The notes: a model not told the origin generated them from the sequence alone. A stretch of DNA of 32,190 nucleotides from JBECKX01 sp964468475 (GCA_964468475.1 CAYXUL010000033.1:1-32190), one strand, 5' to 3'; counted from the first letter of the stretch, positions 23,660 to 32,020 are shown. Numbers and translations: made by a program.

Positions 23660-25177
23660 CTAAACTTGGAACGCCAGATAAAATGCGCCGTCATGACGCT
23701 GAACGCGCAGCAGAACATCGCTGCCACTCTTCAAATGATCGGCGTCGGCAACAAAGTCTGACTCATCCTTCACCGGCTTGCGGTTCAGCGAACGAATCAG
23801 ATCACCTTCGCGCAGGCCTGCCTGATAGGCATTGCTGCCGTTGTTGATCGAGGTGACCACTACGCCGGGTGAGTTAAGCGGCACATCAGCCTGGCTGGCG
23901 AGTTGAGGTGTTAGATTGCTGGTTTGGAAGCCGAGCAGTTGATCGGGATTGCTGTTCGACGGCACCTCCGCAATCTTACTCGGCATCTCACCAAGGGTGA
24001 CTTCTACTGACTTCTTCTCGCCATCGCGAACGATTCCGAGATCAACCTTGGTGCCCGGCTTCATCGAGGCTACCCGGTTGCGAAGTTGCGACGAATCCTT
24101 AATTGGCTGGTTGTCCAGTGAAGTGATCACATCGCCCGGCTTCAGATTCGCATCGGCTGCCGGGGTATCCTTGAGCACGTCACCAACCAGAGCGCCTTCG
24201 GATGTCTTCAGATCCATTGCGCCCGCGAGTTGATCATTAACGTTCTGAATAGTAATTCCCAGCCAGCCACGGATAACCTTGCCATTGGCGAGCAGCGAAT
24301 TCATGACGTCCATCGCCATGTTCGACGGAACAGCGAATCCGATACCCTGAAAGCCGCCGCTTTGGCTGGCGATCGCGGTATTGATACCCACCAGTTTGCC
24401 ATCGAGGTTAACCAGCGGTCCGCCCGAATTGCCCGGGTTGATGGCGGCATCGGTCTGGATGAAGTCCTCGTAGTCCTCCAGGCCGACATTGGATCTGCCG
24501 GTGGCGCTGACGATTCCCTGCGTAACGGTGTAGGCGAGGTTCTCGCTCATCGGGCTGCCGACCGCCAGTACGATTTCGCCGACGTGAAGATCGTCGCTGT
24601 TGCCGACCGGCAGGCTCTTCAGATTGTCTGCCTTAATCCGAATCACGGCGATATCAGTGTGCGGATCAGCGCCGACGACCTTGGCCATGTAGCGCTTGCC
24701 ACTGTAGGTCCTGACATAAATACTGTCTGCGCCATCGATCACGTGATTGTTGGTAAGGATCAGGCCGTCAGGCTTGATAATTACGCCGGAGCCAAGCCCA
24801 CGCTGGTGGAACTGCTCCTGCGGGTGTTGCGGATGCCCGTTGGGTTGCCCGAAGAAAAAGTCGAAGAACGGCGAATCACCAAACGGGAAATTGTTTACCT
24901 TCATCACGCGCTCGGTCGAGACGGTGACGACCGCCGGACGAACTTCATTGGCGATGTCAACATACGCCTGGTTCAGATCTCGCAGCGTATTCAGCGGGCG
25001 ATCCTGCCCCGCGGTTACCGGAGTATTGTTGGCCTGAATCATCTGCTGGTCATTGTTGCTCTGATGACTCTCCTGCGCGTAGACCAGCGACGCAGCAAAA
25101 GCCGCTATGACAATCAGTATTAGCGCTATTCGGGCAGAGCTACCCGTTAACCGGTGTGTAGAGTTTTTGTTTGACAT
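23660..25177 (-). CDS. htrA: Periplasmic serine protease Do/HtrA
   Basis: A 505-residue envelope protease/chaperone of the DegP/DegQ type. An N-terminal hydrophobic segment (IALILIVIAAFAASLVYA) ends in an Ala-X-Ala-like signal cleavage site. The trypsin-like domain has the catalytic triad His145 (TNNHVIDGADS), Asp175 (HTDIAVIRI) and Ser251 (GNSGGPLVN). Two PDZ domains follow (about 295-385, GWLGITIQNV...GDVITSLDNQPI; about 410-500, LREGDLIRSLNRKPV). The start at 25177 is set by AAGGAG; a frame back to 25285 runs into the ATPase gene. It lies 23 bases downstream of the ATPase gene and upstream of the REC-HPF gene, so is co-transcribed. It probably clears misfolded envelope proteins under the same stress. 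Confidence 0.95.
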   Translation of the reverse strand: MSNKNSTHRLTGSSARIALILIVIAAFAASLVYAQESHQSNNDQQMIQANNTPVTAGQDRPLNTLRDLNQAYVDIANEVRPAVVTVSTERVMKVNNFPFGDSPFFDFFFGQPNGHPQHPQEQFHQRGLGSGVIIKPDGLILTNNHVIDGADSIYVRTYSGKRYMAKVVGADPHTDIAVIRIKADNLKSLPVGNSDDLHVGEIVLAVGSPMSENLAYTVTQGIVSATGRSNVGLEDYEDFIQTDAAINPGNSGGPLVNLDGKLVGINTAIASQSGGFQGIGFAVPSNMAMDVMNSLLANGKVIRGWLGITIQNVNDQLAGAMDLKTSEGALVGDVLKDTPAADANLKPGDVITSLDNQPIKDSSQLRNRVASMKPGTKVDLGIVRDGEKKSVEVTLGEMPSKIAEVPSNSNPDQLLGFQTSNLTPQLASQADVPLNSPGVVVTSINNGSNAYQAGLREGDLIRSLNRKPVKDESDFVADADHLKSGSDVLLRVQRHDGAFYLAFQV

Positions 25178-25200
25178 GACACATCTCCTTAGTTTTGCAG

Positions 25201-27696
25201 TCAAGATTGCGCGATTCGCGCAAAGAGGTTGATTTTCCGATCCTGCAAGCTCTTCATCAAGCGGTAGCCGAGCAGCTTGACCCAATCATTGACAACGAAC
25301 CACGCCAGGGCGTAGCCCCATACTACCAGAGCCCATTTCCAGCCGATTGGTGACATCATGAAACCATAGACGGCTACCAGGGTTGCGATCAGCTTTGTCG
25401 ACACGGCAGTCCAGAAGAGTGCCGCTGACGGCCGCGAACTCCAGAATGGGCCCCTGGTTCTTGTCAAGAAAATCGTCAAGTGACCAGCTACTGCGAGCTT
25501 GAGAAACATCAGAGATTGCAGGAGTTGGTTGTTCAAATGAAAAACGACTTTTCCTATTACGAATAGTCCGAAAGATGCAATCACGCCCAGAATCCCGAGC
25601 AGTGTCGACACACCGAGCACCTCGCTCATGTGCCAGGCCGCGGGCTTTCTGGCCGATTGTGCACGATCGAACGCAATCGAAAGTATCGGTCCGTCGTTGA
25701 GAAGCGCCAGCAGGACAATCATCAACGCGGTTACCGGATAGAAATTAAAAGCGATAATTGACAGGGTCATGAACAGCAGCACACGCACTGTCTCGGCAAT
25801 GCGATAGATTGCGTAGCTTGTCATACGCTGGAAGATCTTGCGGCTCAACTTTATTGCGTCAACGATCACCGAAAGCCCCGGGCTGAGCAACACGATATCG
25901 GAAGCCGCGCGGGCGGCATCAGTAGCGCCGGAAACGGCAATTCCGGCATCAGCTTTCTTCAGCGCCGGTGCGTCATTGACGCCGTCGCCGGTCATGCCGA
26001 CGATGTGGCCGTGCTTCTGCAGCGCCTCTACCAGGTGGTACTTGTGTTCGGGGAAGACCTGTGCAAAGCCGTCGGCCTGGTCCACCCGCTTCATAGTCTC
26101 TTCGGAGTAATCGCCATCAGACTCGGCCAACAATTCGGCGTCTTCAAATTTGTCACCCAAACCGACCTGTTTGGCAATTTCGCGGGCGATTGCAGCCTGA
26201 TCACCGGTAACCATCTTGACATCAAGTCCCAGTTCTCTGGCATTCTTGATGGTCTCTGCGGTATCCTCACGCGGTGGATCATAGAGCGGAATGATGCCGA
26301 CAAATCGCCACTGCCCGTCTCCGTTCGTGCGCGCCACCCCCAATGAACGAAAGCCGCGACTCGCGAATTCATTGACTGCCTGTTCCACGTCAGTGCGGAG
26401 ACCTTCTTGTTCTTTCGACATCTCCAGCACAACCTGAGGTGCGCCCTTGGTGACTTTGAAGCTGTGGCCCTCTTTGTCTTTGACTTCCGCTTCACTACGC
26501 TTGTGTACCGGATCAAAGGGGACGAAGCGCGTGATTTCGAAATCGTTAAGCTGTTCCTGATTCTTCAGCGCTGAGAGCACAGCCGAATCGATGGCATCCT
26601 GATCTTCCTCGCGGGACGCCAACGCGCCATCCAAAATTACGTCATCCTTGGAGTAGTCGCCGACGGAGAACGGGTCGGAAACGGTTAGGCTGTTCTTTGT
26701 CAGAGTTCCGGTCTTATCGGAGCAAAGGACGTTTATTCCCGCCATCTCTTCGATTGAGGCCAGCCGCGTCACGATAGCCTGCTTTTTTGCCAGCTTCTTG
26801 GCGCCGACCGCCATCGTAACCGATAGCACCGCCGGCATCGCGACCGGCACTGCGGCAACGGTGAGAACCAGCGCAAACTCAAGTGTGGTCAGCATGCTGT
26901 CGCCCCGCAGCAGCGCTACGGCCAGGATTAAAATCACCATGGCCAGCGCGATGACGATCAGGTAGTTGCCGATCTTCAGTACCGCGCGTTGGAAGTGGCT
27001 GACCGTGTGTGCGCCCTCAACCAGCTTTGCTGTCTTTCCGAAATAAGTGTCTTTGCCCGTAGCCGTAACCAGGGCGTCGGTCTCCCCTTCCCTTATTATC
27101 GAACCTGAGTACGCCGTATCACCGGGGTCGTGTGAGACCGGCAATGACTCACCTGTAAGGGCCGACTGATCGACCATCACCGAGCCATCGCCGATAAGTT
27201 CCGCATCGGCGGGGACAATGTCGCCTAAACGAAGGCGAATCAAATCGCCCGGCACGAGGTCGCGCGCCGGAATTTGATTCCACTTGCCGTCGCGCTTGAC
27301 ACGAGCCCGCAGCGCCAGATTCTCCTTCAGCGCTGCTACGGCATTACCCGCCTGAAATTCCTCCCAGAATGCCACCAGTCCATTCATGACCAGCAGTACC
27401 GAGATAATTATTAGGTCAGCCCAGTGTTTCACCAGTGCTGACAGTATTGCGGCGACCTCAATCATCCATGGGATCGGTCCCCAGAAGTAAGAGAGGAATT
27501 TCAGCAGCGGGTTGGAAGTCTTCTCATCCAGTTCATTGTGGCCATACTTTTCTAAGCGGCGGGCAACTTCATCACCACTCAACCCGCCCGACGGAGTTCG
27601 CCTCTCCGAGGTTTGTATTTGAGCCTGCTGCGTCTCGGCAACATCCGGCTCTTTATCGTCAGTTGAACGATTAATTGCGTCTTTGGTATCCGGCAT
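25201..27696 (-). CDS. Plasma-membrane-type proton-efflux P-type ATPase (P3A)
   Basis: An 831-residue P-type ATPase. The cation-ATPase N-terminal domain (SGDEVARRLEKYGHNELDE) precedes 10 membrane helices. The actuator loop has TGES (181-184), the phosphorylation site is Asp327 in CSDKTGTLTKN, and the hinge has GDGVND (570-575). The C-terminal half (SDIVLLSPGLSVIVDAI, then RMTSYAIYRIAETVRVLLFM) and the compact length match the H+-exporting P3A group (as in plants/fungi, archaea and some bacteria) rather than Ca2+ or heavy-metal pumps. No CPx motif is seen. ATG 27696 is preferred over TTG 27702 because GGAAGGA is correctly spaced for the former. It follows the HEAT gene by 28 bases. Proton export would aid acid or energy stress, at the cost of ATP. 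Confidence 0.93.
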   Translation of the reverse strand: MPDTKDAINRSTDDKEPDVAETQQAQIQTSERRTPSGGLSGDEVARRLEKYGHNELDEKTSNPLLKFLSYFWGPIPWMIEVAAILSALVKHWADLIIISVLLVMNGLVAFWEEFQAGNAVAALKENLALRARVKRDGKWNQIPARDLVPGDLIRLRLGDIVPADAELIGDGSVMVDQSALTGESLPVSHDPGDTAYSGSIIREGETDALVTATGKDTYFGKTAKLVEGAHTVSHFQRAVLKIGNYLIVIALAMVILILAVALLRGDSMLTTLEFALVLTVAAVPVAMPAVLSVTMAVGAKKLAKKQAIVTRLASIEEMAGINVLCSDKTGTLTKNSLTVSDPFSVGDYSKDDVILDGALASREEDQDAIDSAVLSALKNQEQLNDFEITRFVPFDPVHKRSEAEVKDKEGHSFKVTKGAPQVVLEMSKEQEGLRTDVEQAVNEFASRGFRSLGVARTNGDGQWRFVGIIPLYDPPREDTAETIKNARELGLDVKMVTGDQAAIAREIAKQVGLGDKFEDAELLAESDGDYSEETMKRVDQADGFAQVFPEHKYHLVEALQKHGHIVGMTGDGVNDAPALKKADAGIAVSGATDAARAASDIVLLSPGLSVIVDAIKLSRKIFQRMTSYAIYRIAETVRVLLFMTLSIIAFNFYPVTALMIVLLALLNDGPILSIAFDRAQSARKPAAWHMSEVLGVSTLLGILGVIASFGLFVIGKVVFHLNNQLLQSLMFLKLAVAGHLTIFLTRTRGPFWSSRPSAALFWTAVSTKLIATLVAVYGFMMSPIGWKWALVVWGYALAWFVVNDWVKLLGYRLMKSLQDRKINLFARIAQS

Positions 27697-27724
27697 TTCC
27701 AAATCCTTCCATTGGAATTCTTAC

Positions 27725-28279
27725 TTAGCTTGCTAATTCCCTGGAATTGCGCTCCGACTCTCTGACCAGCGATTGCAGGGCTCGCCTGGCGGTTGTCGGA
27801 AATGGTTCAAGAGGTTCCAGGCTGCGTAGCTCATCGATGACCCTCTGCACGCGTGGCTCCAGCAATTTTCTGCGGTCGAGAGCATGCAGCACATGATGTG
27901 CACCCTGCCTGAGGTAGAGTGAACCGTAGCTGTCAATTAATTCTCTCAGGATCGGCGCCACGGCGGCACGCCCGAGGGCAATCAAAGCCTCGGCCGCCAA
28001 CCACTGCACTTCGAAGCGCTCATCCATAAGTGCCTTGACCAGTGCGGGCGCAGCGCCGGGGTCTTGTATTCTGGTGAGAGCTTTGGCGGCCTCCCATCTT
28101 ACATTCTCATCCTTATTGTTCAGCGCTTGAGCCAGTTGGGGGCCAGCTTCCTCGCCGAACTCTTCAAGTTCCCGCCTGGCTTCTCGCCGCGTCATTCCAT
28201 CTTTCGCGGCCAGTCGCGTGATCAGTTCCCTGATCCTCACCGCGTGCGGTGAATTATCCAATCGGTTCGGCTGTATCAT
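27725..28279 (-). CDS. HEAT-repeat protein
   Basis: A 184-residue helical-repeat protein, first gene of the operon. Residues about 45-150 hold three to four PBS-lyase-type HEAT repeats: DENVRWEAAKALTRIQDPGA, ERFEVQWLAAEALIALGRAA, APILRELIDSYGSLYLRQGA. There is no signal peptide or membrane helix. Such repeats bind proteins; a regulator or scaffold for the adjacent ATPase is possible but unproven. The start at 28279 is set by GAGGAG five bases upstream; an ATG at 28297 has no such site. The predicted sigma-54 promoter lies about 97 bases upstream. Confidence 0.87.
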   Translation of the reverse strand: MIQPNRLDNSPHAVRIRELITRLAAKDGMTRREARRELEEFGEEAGPQLAQALNNKDENVRWEAAKALTRIQDPGAAPALVKALMDERFEVQWLAAEALIALGRAAVAPILRELIDSYGSLYLRQGAHHVLHALDRRKLLEPRVQRVIDELRSLEPLEPFPTTARRALQSLVRESERNSRELAS

Positions 28280-28375
28280 TTTAACTCCTCGATTCATATC
28301 TTAGGTCTCTGCTCACTACAAATGGCTTGTTTCAAGTGATTTGGCTCATTTGCGTGAGCTTCTGCCCATGATTTA

Positions 28376-28391
28376 AGCAAGAAGCGTGCCT
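28376..28391 (-). promoter_or_regulatory. Sigma-54 (-24/-12) promoter of the HEAT-ATPase-HtrA-REC/HPF operon
   Basis: On the minus strand the sequence reads AGGCACG-CTTC-TTGCT. Against the sigma-54 consensus TGGCACG-N4-TTGCW only the first base differs; the invariant GG and GC are present with exact 10-base spacing. It lies about 97 bases upstream of the HEAT gene start, in the correct direction. The dyad AACAG-N5-CTGTT (28393-28407) abuts the -24 element. Confidence 0.72.
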
Positions 28392-28478
28392 GAACAGAAA
28401 ACCTGTTAGATCACAATAAGTTAACTGCAGGAATAACAGTAATCGGAGAAGTGGCACTGTGGCGTTTTGCCCCGCTGA

Positions 28479-28489
28479 GTCAGGCTGAC
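28479..28489. promoter_or_regulatory. Candidate activator-binding dyad
   Basis: GTCAG-G-CTGAC is a perfect inverted repeat about 90 bases upstream of the -24 element, a distance at which NtrC-type activators bind. It is short, occurs once as far as I can see, and is offered only as a candidate. Confidence 0.25.
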
Positions 28490-28596
28490 ACAAAGATAGA
28501 CAGGGTGGCTCGGCTGTGACGAGAGTTGTTATCGGGGGTCAGGAGAGGATTTCTGACTGCGGAAAATATTCTTGGGGCAAGAATGAACAAAACGCA

Positions 28597-28646
28597 CTGA
28601 GATTGCCGCGCTCGTCCCGACAAGTCGGGACTCGCTCGCAATGACG
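28597..28646 (-). repeat. Palindromic repeat family 4, copy 1
   Basis: The outer blocks CTGAGATTGCCGCG and TCGCAATGACG flank a hairpin GTCCCGAC-AA-GTCGGGAC (28614-28631). The reverse complement of 28733-28783 has the same outer blocks with a different hairpin. Confidence 0.75.
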
Positions 28647-28732
28647 ATTTCTTTAAGATAGAATATCAGGTGATGATTCGTGGCGTGCAGCGGTTCTGGT
28701 TGTGATACCTGCGAAAACAATATCGTGGGGCG

Positions 28733-28783
28733 CGTCATCGCGAGGAATCCCCCGCCTTACGGGGGATGACGTGGCGATCTCAG
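28733..28783 (+). repeat. Palindromic repeat family 4, copy 2 (inverted)
   Basis: The outer blocks CGTCATCGCGA and GTGGCGATCTCAG match copy 1 in inverse orientation. The interior is another hairpin, ATCCCCCG (28747-28754) with CGGGGGAT (28760-28767). Confidence 0.75.
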
Positions 28784-28840
28784 AGTTCGTTTATTCTTTT
28801 TGCCAAAAGGAATCGCACCCTGAAGTGTGCAGCACGCAGC

Positions 28841-28878
28841 CGGTAGGAGCCTTTGCAGGAGCGACTGCAGTCGCGACC
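28841..28878. repeat. Palindrome GCGACTGCAGTCGC in a REP-like context
   Basis: A 14-base perfect palindrome at 28861-28874 within GGTAGGAGCC...GCGACC, recalling the GTAGGAGCGACT-type intergenic repeats of several Gram-negative genomes. The core GCGACTGC also occurs in the hairpin at 22596-22625. Only one full copy is seen here. Confidence 0.4.
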
Positions 28879-28925
28879 ATCAGCGCCTAAAGGAACGCAA
28901 TGATATTCAGTTGGAGGCAGGTTCT

Positions 28926-30281
28926 TTAGAGCTTGTACTTTTCCAGTTTGCGATAGAGAGTCTTGCGGTCCATGCCGAGAATGCGCGCCGCCATCGTCTT
29001 GTTGTCGCCGACGGCATTGAGGATGTGCTTAATGTAGCGTTCTTCGACTTCATCCATCGTCAGGAGGTGTTCCGGATCATCTGACACGACAACAGGCTGC
29101 TTACCGGAATAACCGCGCACCTTTACCGGAAGGTCATCGATCACCAGCTTGTCGAGCTGCGTCAGCGCCACGGCACGCTCGATACTATTTCGTAATTCGC
29201 GTACGTTTCCGGGCCAGGGGTAGGCAAGTAGCTTCTCGGCTGCGGGTGTGGAAATCCCGACAACATCCTTGCCGCTCGCCGAGGCGAACTGCGTTACGAA
29301 CCGTTGCGCGAGCAGGAGAATATCGTTGCCACGAGCGCGCAGCGGCGGCAGGTTGACCTGTATGACATTGAGGCGGTAGAAGAGATCTTCGCGGAATTTT
29401 CCCTCCTCAACCAGCGACTCGATATCGCGGTTGGTGGCCGAGACGATTCGTACATCAAAGCTGACTTCGCGGTTGCTTCCCAGCGGTCGCACACTGCGTT
29501 GTTCCAGCGCGCGCAGGAGCTTAGGCTGCAACTCCGCCGGCATGTCGGCGATTTCATCCAGCAACAGCGTGCCACCATTTGCCTGCTCGAACAAGCCGGC
29601 GCGATCGGCTTTGGCATCAGTGAATGCGCCTTTGGCATGCCCAAACAGCTCGCTCTCCAGCAAACTCTCCGGAACCGCCGTGCAATTGAAGGCGACAAAC
29701 GGACCGTCCTTGCGCAAGCCTTCGTCGTGCAGCGAGCGCGCCACCAGTTCTTTTCCTGTGCCCGATTCTCCGATTATCAATACCGACGTATCAACCTGTG
29801 TGATGCGTTTCAGCAGGTCATAGACTTTCTGCATGGGCGTGCTGGTGCCAATCAGCCCTCCGAAACCCTGACTTTCTTCCGCACCTTTGCTCAGTACTCT
29901 GATTCGTTCCAGCAACTGGCGATGGCGCACCGCTCGTTCCAGCAGCAGAATCAGGGTGTCGGTGTCGATCGGTTTGTTAACGAAGTCATAAGCGCCGGCG
30001 CGCAACGCCGACACGACACTGTCCATGCTGCCGAAAGCGGTAATTACCACAACCGGGACATCGGGGCGCAGCGCGACAACCCGGCGGCAAAGCTCCAGAC
30101 CGTCAACATTTGGCATTTGCAGGTCGGTTAACAGTACATCAAACTCACCCGACTTGAGCGTCTCAACCGCCTCCTCGGCGCAGGTTCGCCACTCCACTGC
30201 GAAACCGCGACGCGTCAGGCTCGCTTCGAGCATCTCACACATCGCCTGATCATCGTCGACGATTAGCAGCCGGCCGCTCAT
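28926..30281 (-). CDS. NtrC-family sigma-54-dependent response regulator
   Basis: A 451-residue transcription activator. The receiver domain (1-120) has DDD near residue 9, phosphoacceptor Asp53 (LLTDLQMP), ITAFGS and NKPID. The AAA+ domain (about 145-380) shows Walker A GESGTGKE, the sigma-54 contact loop, Walker B GGTLLLDEIADMP and the R-finger region FREDLFYRLNVIQVNLPPLR. The C-terminal Fis-type helix-turn-helix is AVGDNKTMAARILGMDRKTL, YRKLEKYKL. The loop normally reading GAFTGA reads GAFTDA (Asp222). The ATG overlaps the kinase stop by 4 bases (ATGA), so the pair is co-translated. The sigma-54 promoter 535 bases downstream is the obvious target. AtoC/ZraR-like, but the signal is unknown. 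Confidence 0.95.
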   Translation of the reverse strand: MSGRLLIVDDDQAMCEMLEASLTRRGFAVEWRTCAEEAVETLKSGEFDVLLTDLQMPNVDGLELCRRVVALRPDVPVVVITAFGSMDSVVSALRAGAYDFVNKPIDTDTLILLLERAVRHRQLLERIRVLSKGAEESQGFGGLIGTSTPMQKVYDLLKRITQVDTSVLIIGESGTGKELVARSLHDEGLRKDGPFVAFNCTAVPESLLESELFGHAKGAFTDAKADRAGLFEQANGGTLLLDEIADMPAELQPKLLRALEQRSVRPLGSNREVSFDVRIVSATNRDIESLVEEGKFREDLFYRLNVIQVNLPPLRARGNDILLLAQRFVTQFASASGKDVVGISTPAAEKLLAYPWPGNVRELRNSIERAVALTQLDKLVIDDLPVKVRGYSGKQPVVVSDDPEHLLTMDEVEERYIKHILNAVGDNKTMAARILGMDRKTLYRKLEKYKL

Positions 30282-31747
30282 TGCTTCGCTCCCAGCGGCA
30301 GATAAATGGTGAAGGTGCTGCCTTCCCCTTCTACGCTCTCCACACCGAGCCAGCCGCCATGCTCTTTGATCATACCGTGCGCGATGGACAGTCCGAGGCC
30401 GGTACCCTCACCGACGGATTTGGTGGAGAAGAAGGGTTCGAAGATGCGGGAGAGGTTCTCCTTTGAGATTCCGGTGCCTTCATCCATCACCCGGATGCAG
30501 GCATAGAGGTCCTCGTCGCCGCCATGGTCGGCCGGAGGTTTAACTCGATCGCGATTGACCGCAACACGGACTTTGCCGCCATCCGGCATGGCATGAAAAG
30601 CGTTCATAATCAGATTTGTCAGCACTTGCTGAATTTGTCCCGGATCAACTTCCAGCACAATCGGTTCTTCAGGATTCTCCCGAATCAACTGGATCTCCTG
30701 CTCTTCGGCAATCGGTTTAAGTACCGCCACGACTTTCTCCACCACCTCTGCCAGGTTCGCTTCCCGTTTTTCCGGCCGTCGGCTACGGGCGAAATCGAGC
30801 AATTGGCGAATGATCTTGGTCATCCGATCCGACTGCTCCTTAATCACGGTTGCGCTATCGACCGTCTCGGCATGATCAAGGTCTGCGGTCGCAATCAACT
30901 TCGCGCGCCCGGAGACGACATTGAGAGGTGTACCAAGTTCATGTGCCAGTCCCGATGCCAGTTTGCCTACGGTCGCCAGGCGTTCGGCGTGATGCAGTTG
31001 CTCCATTGTTTCGATACGCAACGCGGTCTCCGATTGCAGCTTCTCTCGCGATTCCCTGAGATGACTCACCATCTGATTCAGACCCTGTGACAGCTCCGAA
31101 AGTTCGTCTTTGTGCTTTTTCAGCGAAGTTCTCGCCTCCAGATCTCCTTCTCCTACCCGGCGTGCCTGCTCCGCCATGGCTCTAACCGGTCGGCCCACCA
31201 TCGCAATACCGAGCCACCACAAGAGCGCGCCGCCGATGATGATGATAGCAATAAACAGCACGATCCCCCTGATTACGGTAGTGACAATATAATCATACAT
31301 CGGTGCCAGAGGTTGCGACAGTTCGATCGCGCCGATACGTGTGCTGTCGACCGGCACGGGAAAATAGGCGTGGAAGTAATCGACATCATTGTAGGACTGC
31401 CCACTGATCAGAACTTCTTTGCCTTCCTTGAGCGGCGTGAGATCAGCGATCTTCGCGCGTGGTGCGAACTTGGGGTCAACATTGTCACCGAACCAGACCC
31501 AGCGCACGTGGAGGACATCCTCGGCGAGGTTGGCATCATTGAGAATCTCAAAAACTCGTTCCGGCCCGCTGGTGCGCCAGATATCCCGTGCCGAGGAGGT
31601 AAGGACCGTTCCGAGCAGATAGGCCCGGCGCTTCATATCTTCCTGGAACAGGTCGATTTCACGCTCGACCACCAGATAGCTGTGGATAGTCATCAATACT
31701 GCAATTACCAGAAGGATCGCAGACATCAGCTTGAATGTAAGTCTCAT
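30278..31747 (-). CDS. Membrane sensor histidine kinase
   Basis: A 489-residue two-component kinase partnered with the overlapping NtrC-type gene. Membrane helix 1 (about 8-25), a periplasmic sensing region of about 135 residues (30-165; no named domain seen), membrane helix 2 (about 167-190, VLFIAIIIIGGALLWWLG), a HAMP linker (about 190-245), then a HisKA domain with phosphoacceptor His269 in GLAHELGTPLNVVSGRA. A HATPase domain follows with NLIMNAFHAM (N box), DEGTGISKENLSRIFEPFF (G1/F box) and GTGLGLSIAHGM (G2 box). The ATG has AGAGGG upstream. Like ZraS-type kinases it probably senses the envelope state. It phosphorylates the receiver encoded next; cross-talk with the receiver of the REC-HPF protein is possible. 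Confidence 0.95.
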   Translation of the reverse strand: MRLTFKLMSAILLVIAVLMTIHSYLVVEREIDLFQEDMKRRAYLLGTVLTSSARDIWRTSGPERVFEILNDANLAEDVLHVRWVWFGDNVDPKFAPRAKIADLTPLKEGKEVLISGQSYNDVDYFHAYFPVPVDSTRIGAIELSQPLAPMYDYIVTTVIRGIVLFIAIIIIGGALLWWLGIAMVGRPVRAMAEQARRVGEGDLEARTSLKKHKDELSELSQGLNQMVSHLRESREKLQSETALRIETMEQLHHAERLATVGKLASGLAHELGTPLNVVSGRAKLIATADLDHAETVDSATVIKEQSDRMTKIIRQLLDFARSRRPEKREANLAEVVEKVVAVLKPIAEEQEIQLIRENPEEPIVLEVDPGQIQQVLTNLIMNAFHAMPDGGKVRVAVNRDRVKPPADHGGDEDLYACIRVMDEGTGISKENLSRIFEPFFSTKSVGEGTGLGLSIAHGMIKEHGGWLGVESVEGEGSTFTIYLPLGAKQ

Positions 31748-31810
31748 GCTTCTAACCCTCTTGGCGAACTTGACAAAGAATATAGACCAGCGCGCAGATA
31801 CTTGCGCACA

Positions 31811-31838
31811 ATAACAGTTTCTTACTTATAGCTGTCAA
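31811..31838 (-). promoter_or_regulatory. Possible sigma-70-type promoter for the kinase-regulator pair
   Basis: On the minus strand: TTGACA (31838-31833), 16 bases, TGTTAT (31816-31811). The -35 is perfect and the -10 matches 4/6. It lies about 64 bases before the kinase ATG. Confidence 0.45.
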
Positions 31839-31932
31839 GCAGGTAAAAGGATTCGTGGGGAGTTGCGTCTCCGGGATATTTGCTAGTAAGGGATTGTCGA
31901 AGAAGGTCGGATGTAGACAAATCGCCAATCTC

Positions 31933-31988
31933 GCGCACGGCAGTCGTCCTCGCCTGCCGCGATCTTAGCCGCCAGACAAGGACGGCTA
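31933..31988 (+). repeat. Intergenic repeat family 1, copy C
   Basis: CGCACGGCAGTCG, TCCTCGCCTGCCGCG (31947-31961), a 6-base spacer, GCCGCCAGACAAGGACGGC. It is near-identical to copy B (19223-19280, inverted). Confidence 0.8.
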
Positions 31989-31998
31989 GCTGCCACCC

Positions 31999-32020
31999 GG
32001 TACCCCACCCAACGGGTGGG
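31999..32020 (-). repeat. Palindromic repeat family 3
   Basis: The 22-base GGTACC-CCACCC...GGGTGGG palindrome is identical, in inverse orientation, to 231-252 and identical to 32102-32123. Confidence 0.8.

Larger units (their letters stand above)
28280..28925. other. 646-base gene-free control region with promoter and palindromic repeats
   Basis: Lies between the HEAT operon and the NtrC-type gene, all on the minus strand. It contains the sigma-54-type promoter (28376-28391), two dyads upstream of it, an inverted pair of palindromic repeats (28597-28646 and 28733-28783) and a further repeat-like palindrome (28841-28878). No credible gene. Confidence 0.75.

Noticed and set aside
28451..28470. 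TGGCAC...TTTTGC on the plus strand as a second sigma-54 promoter
   Set aside because: The GG-to-GC spacing is 14 instead of 10, and no gene follows on that strand.
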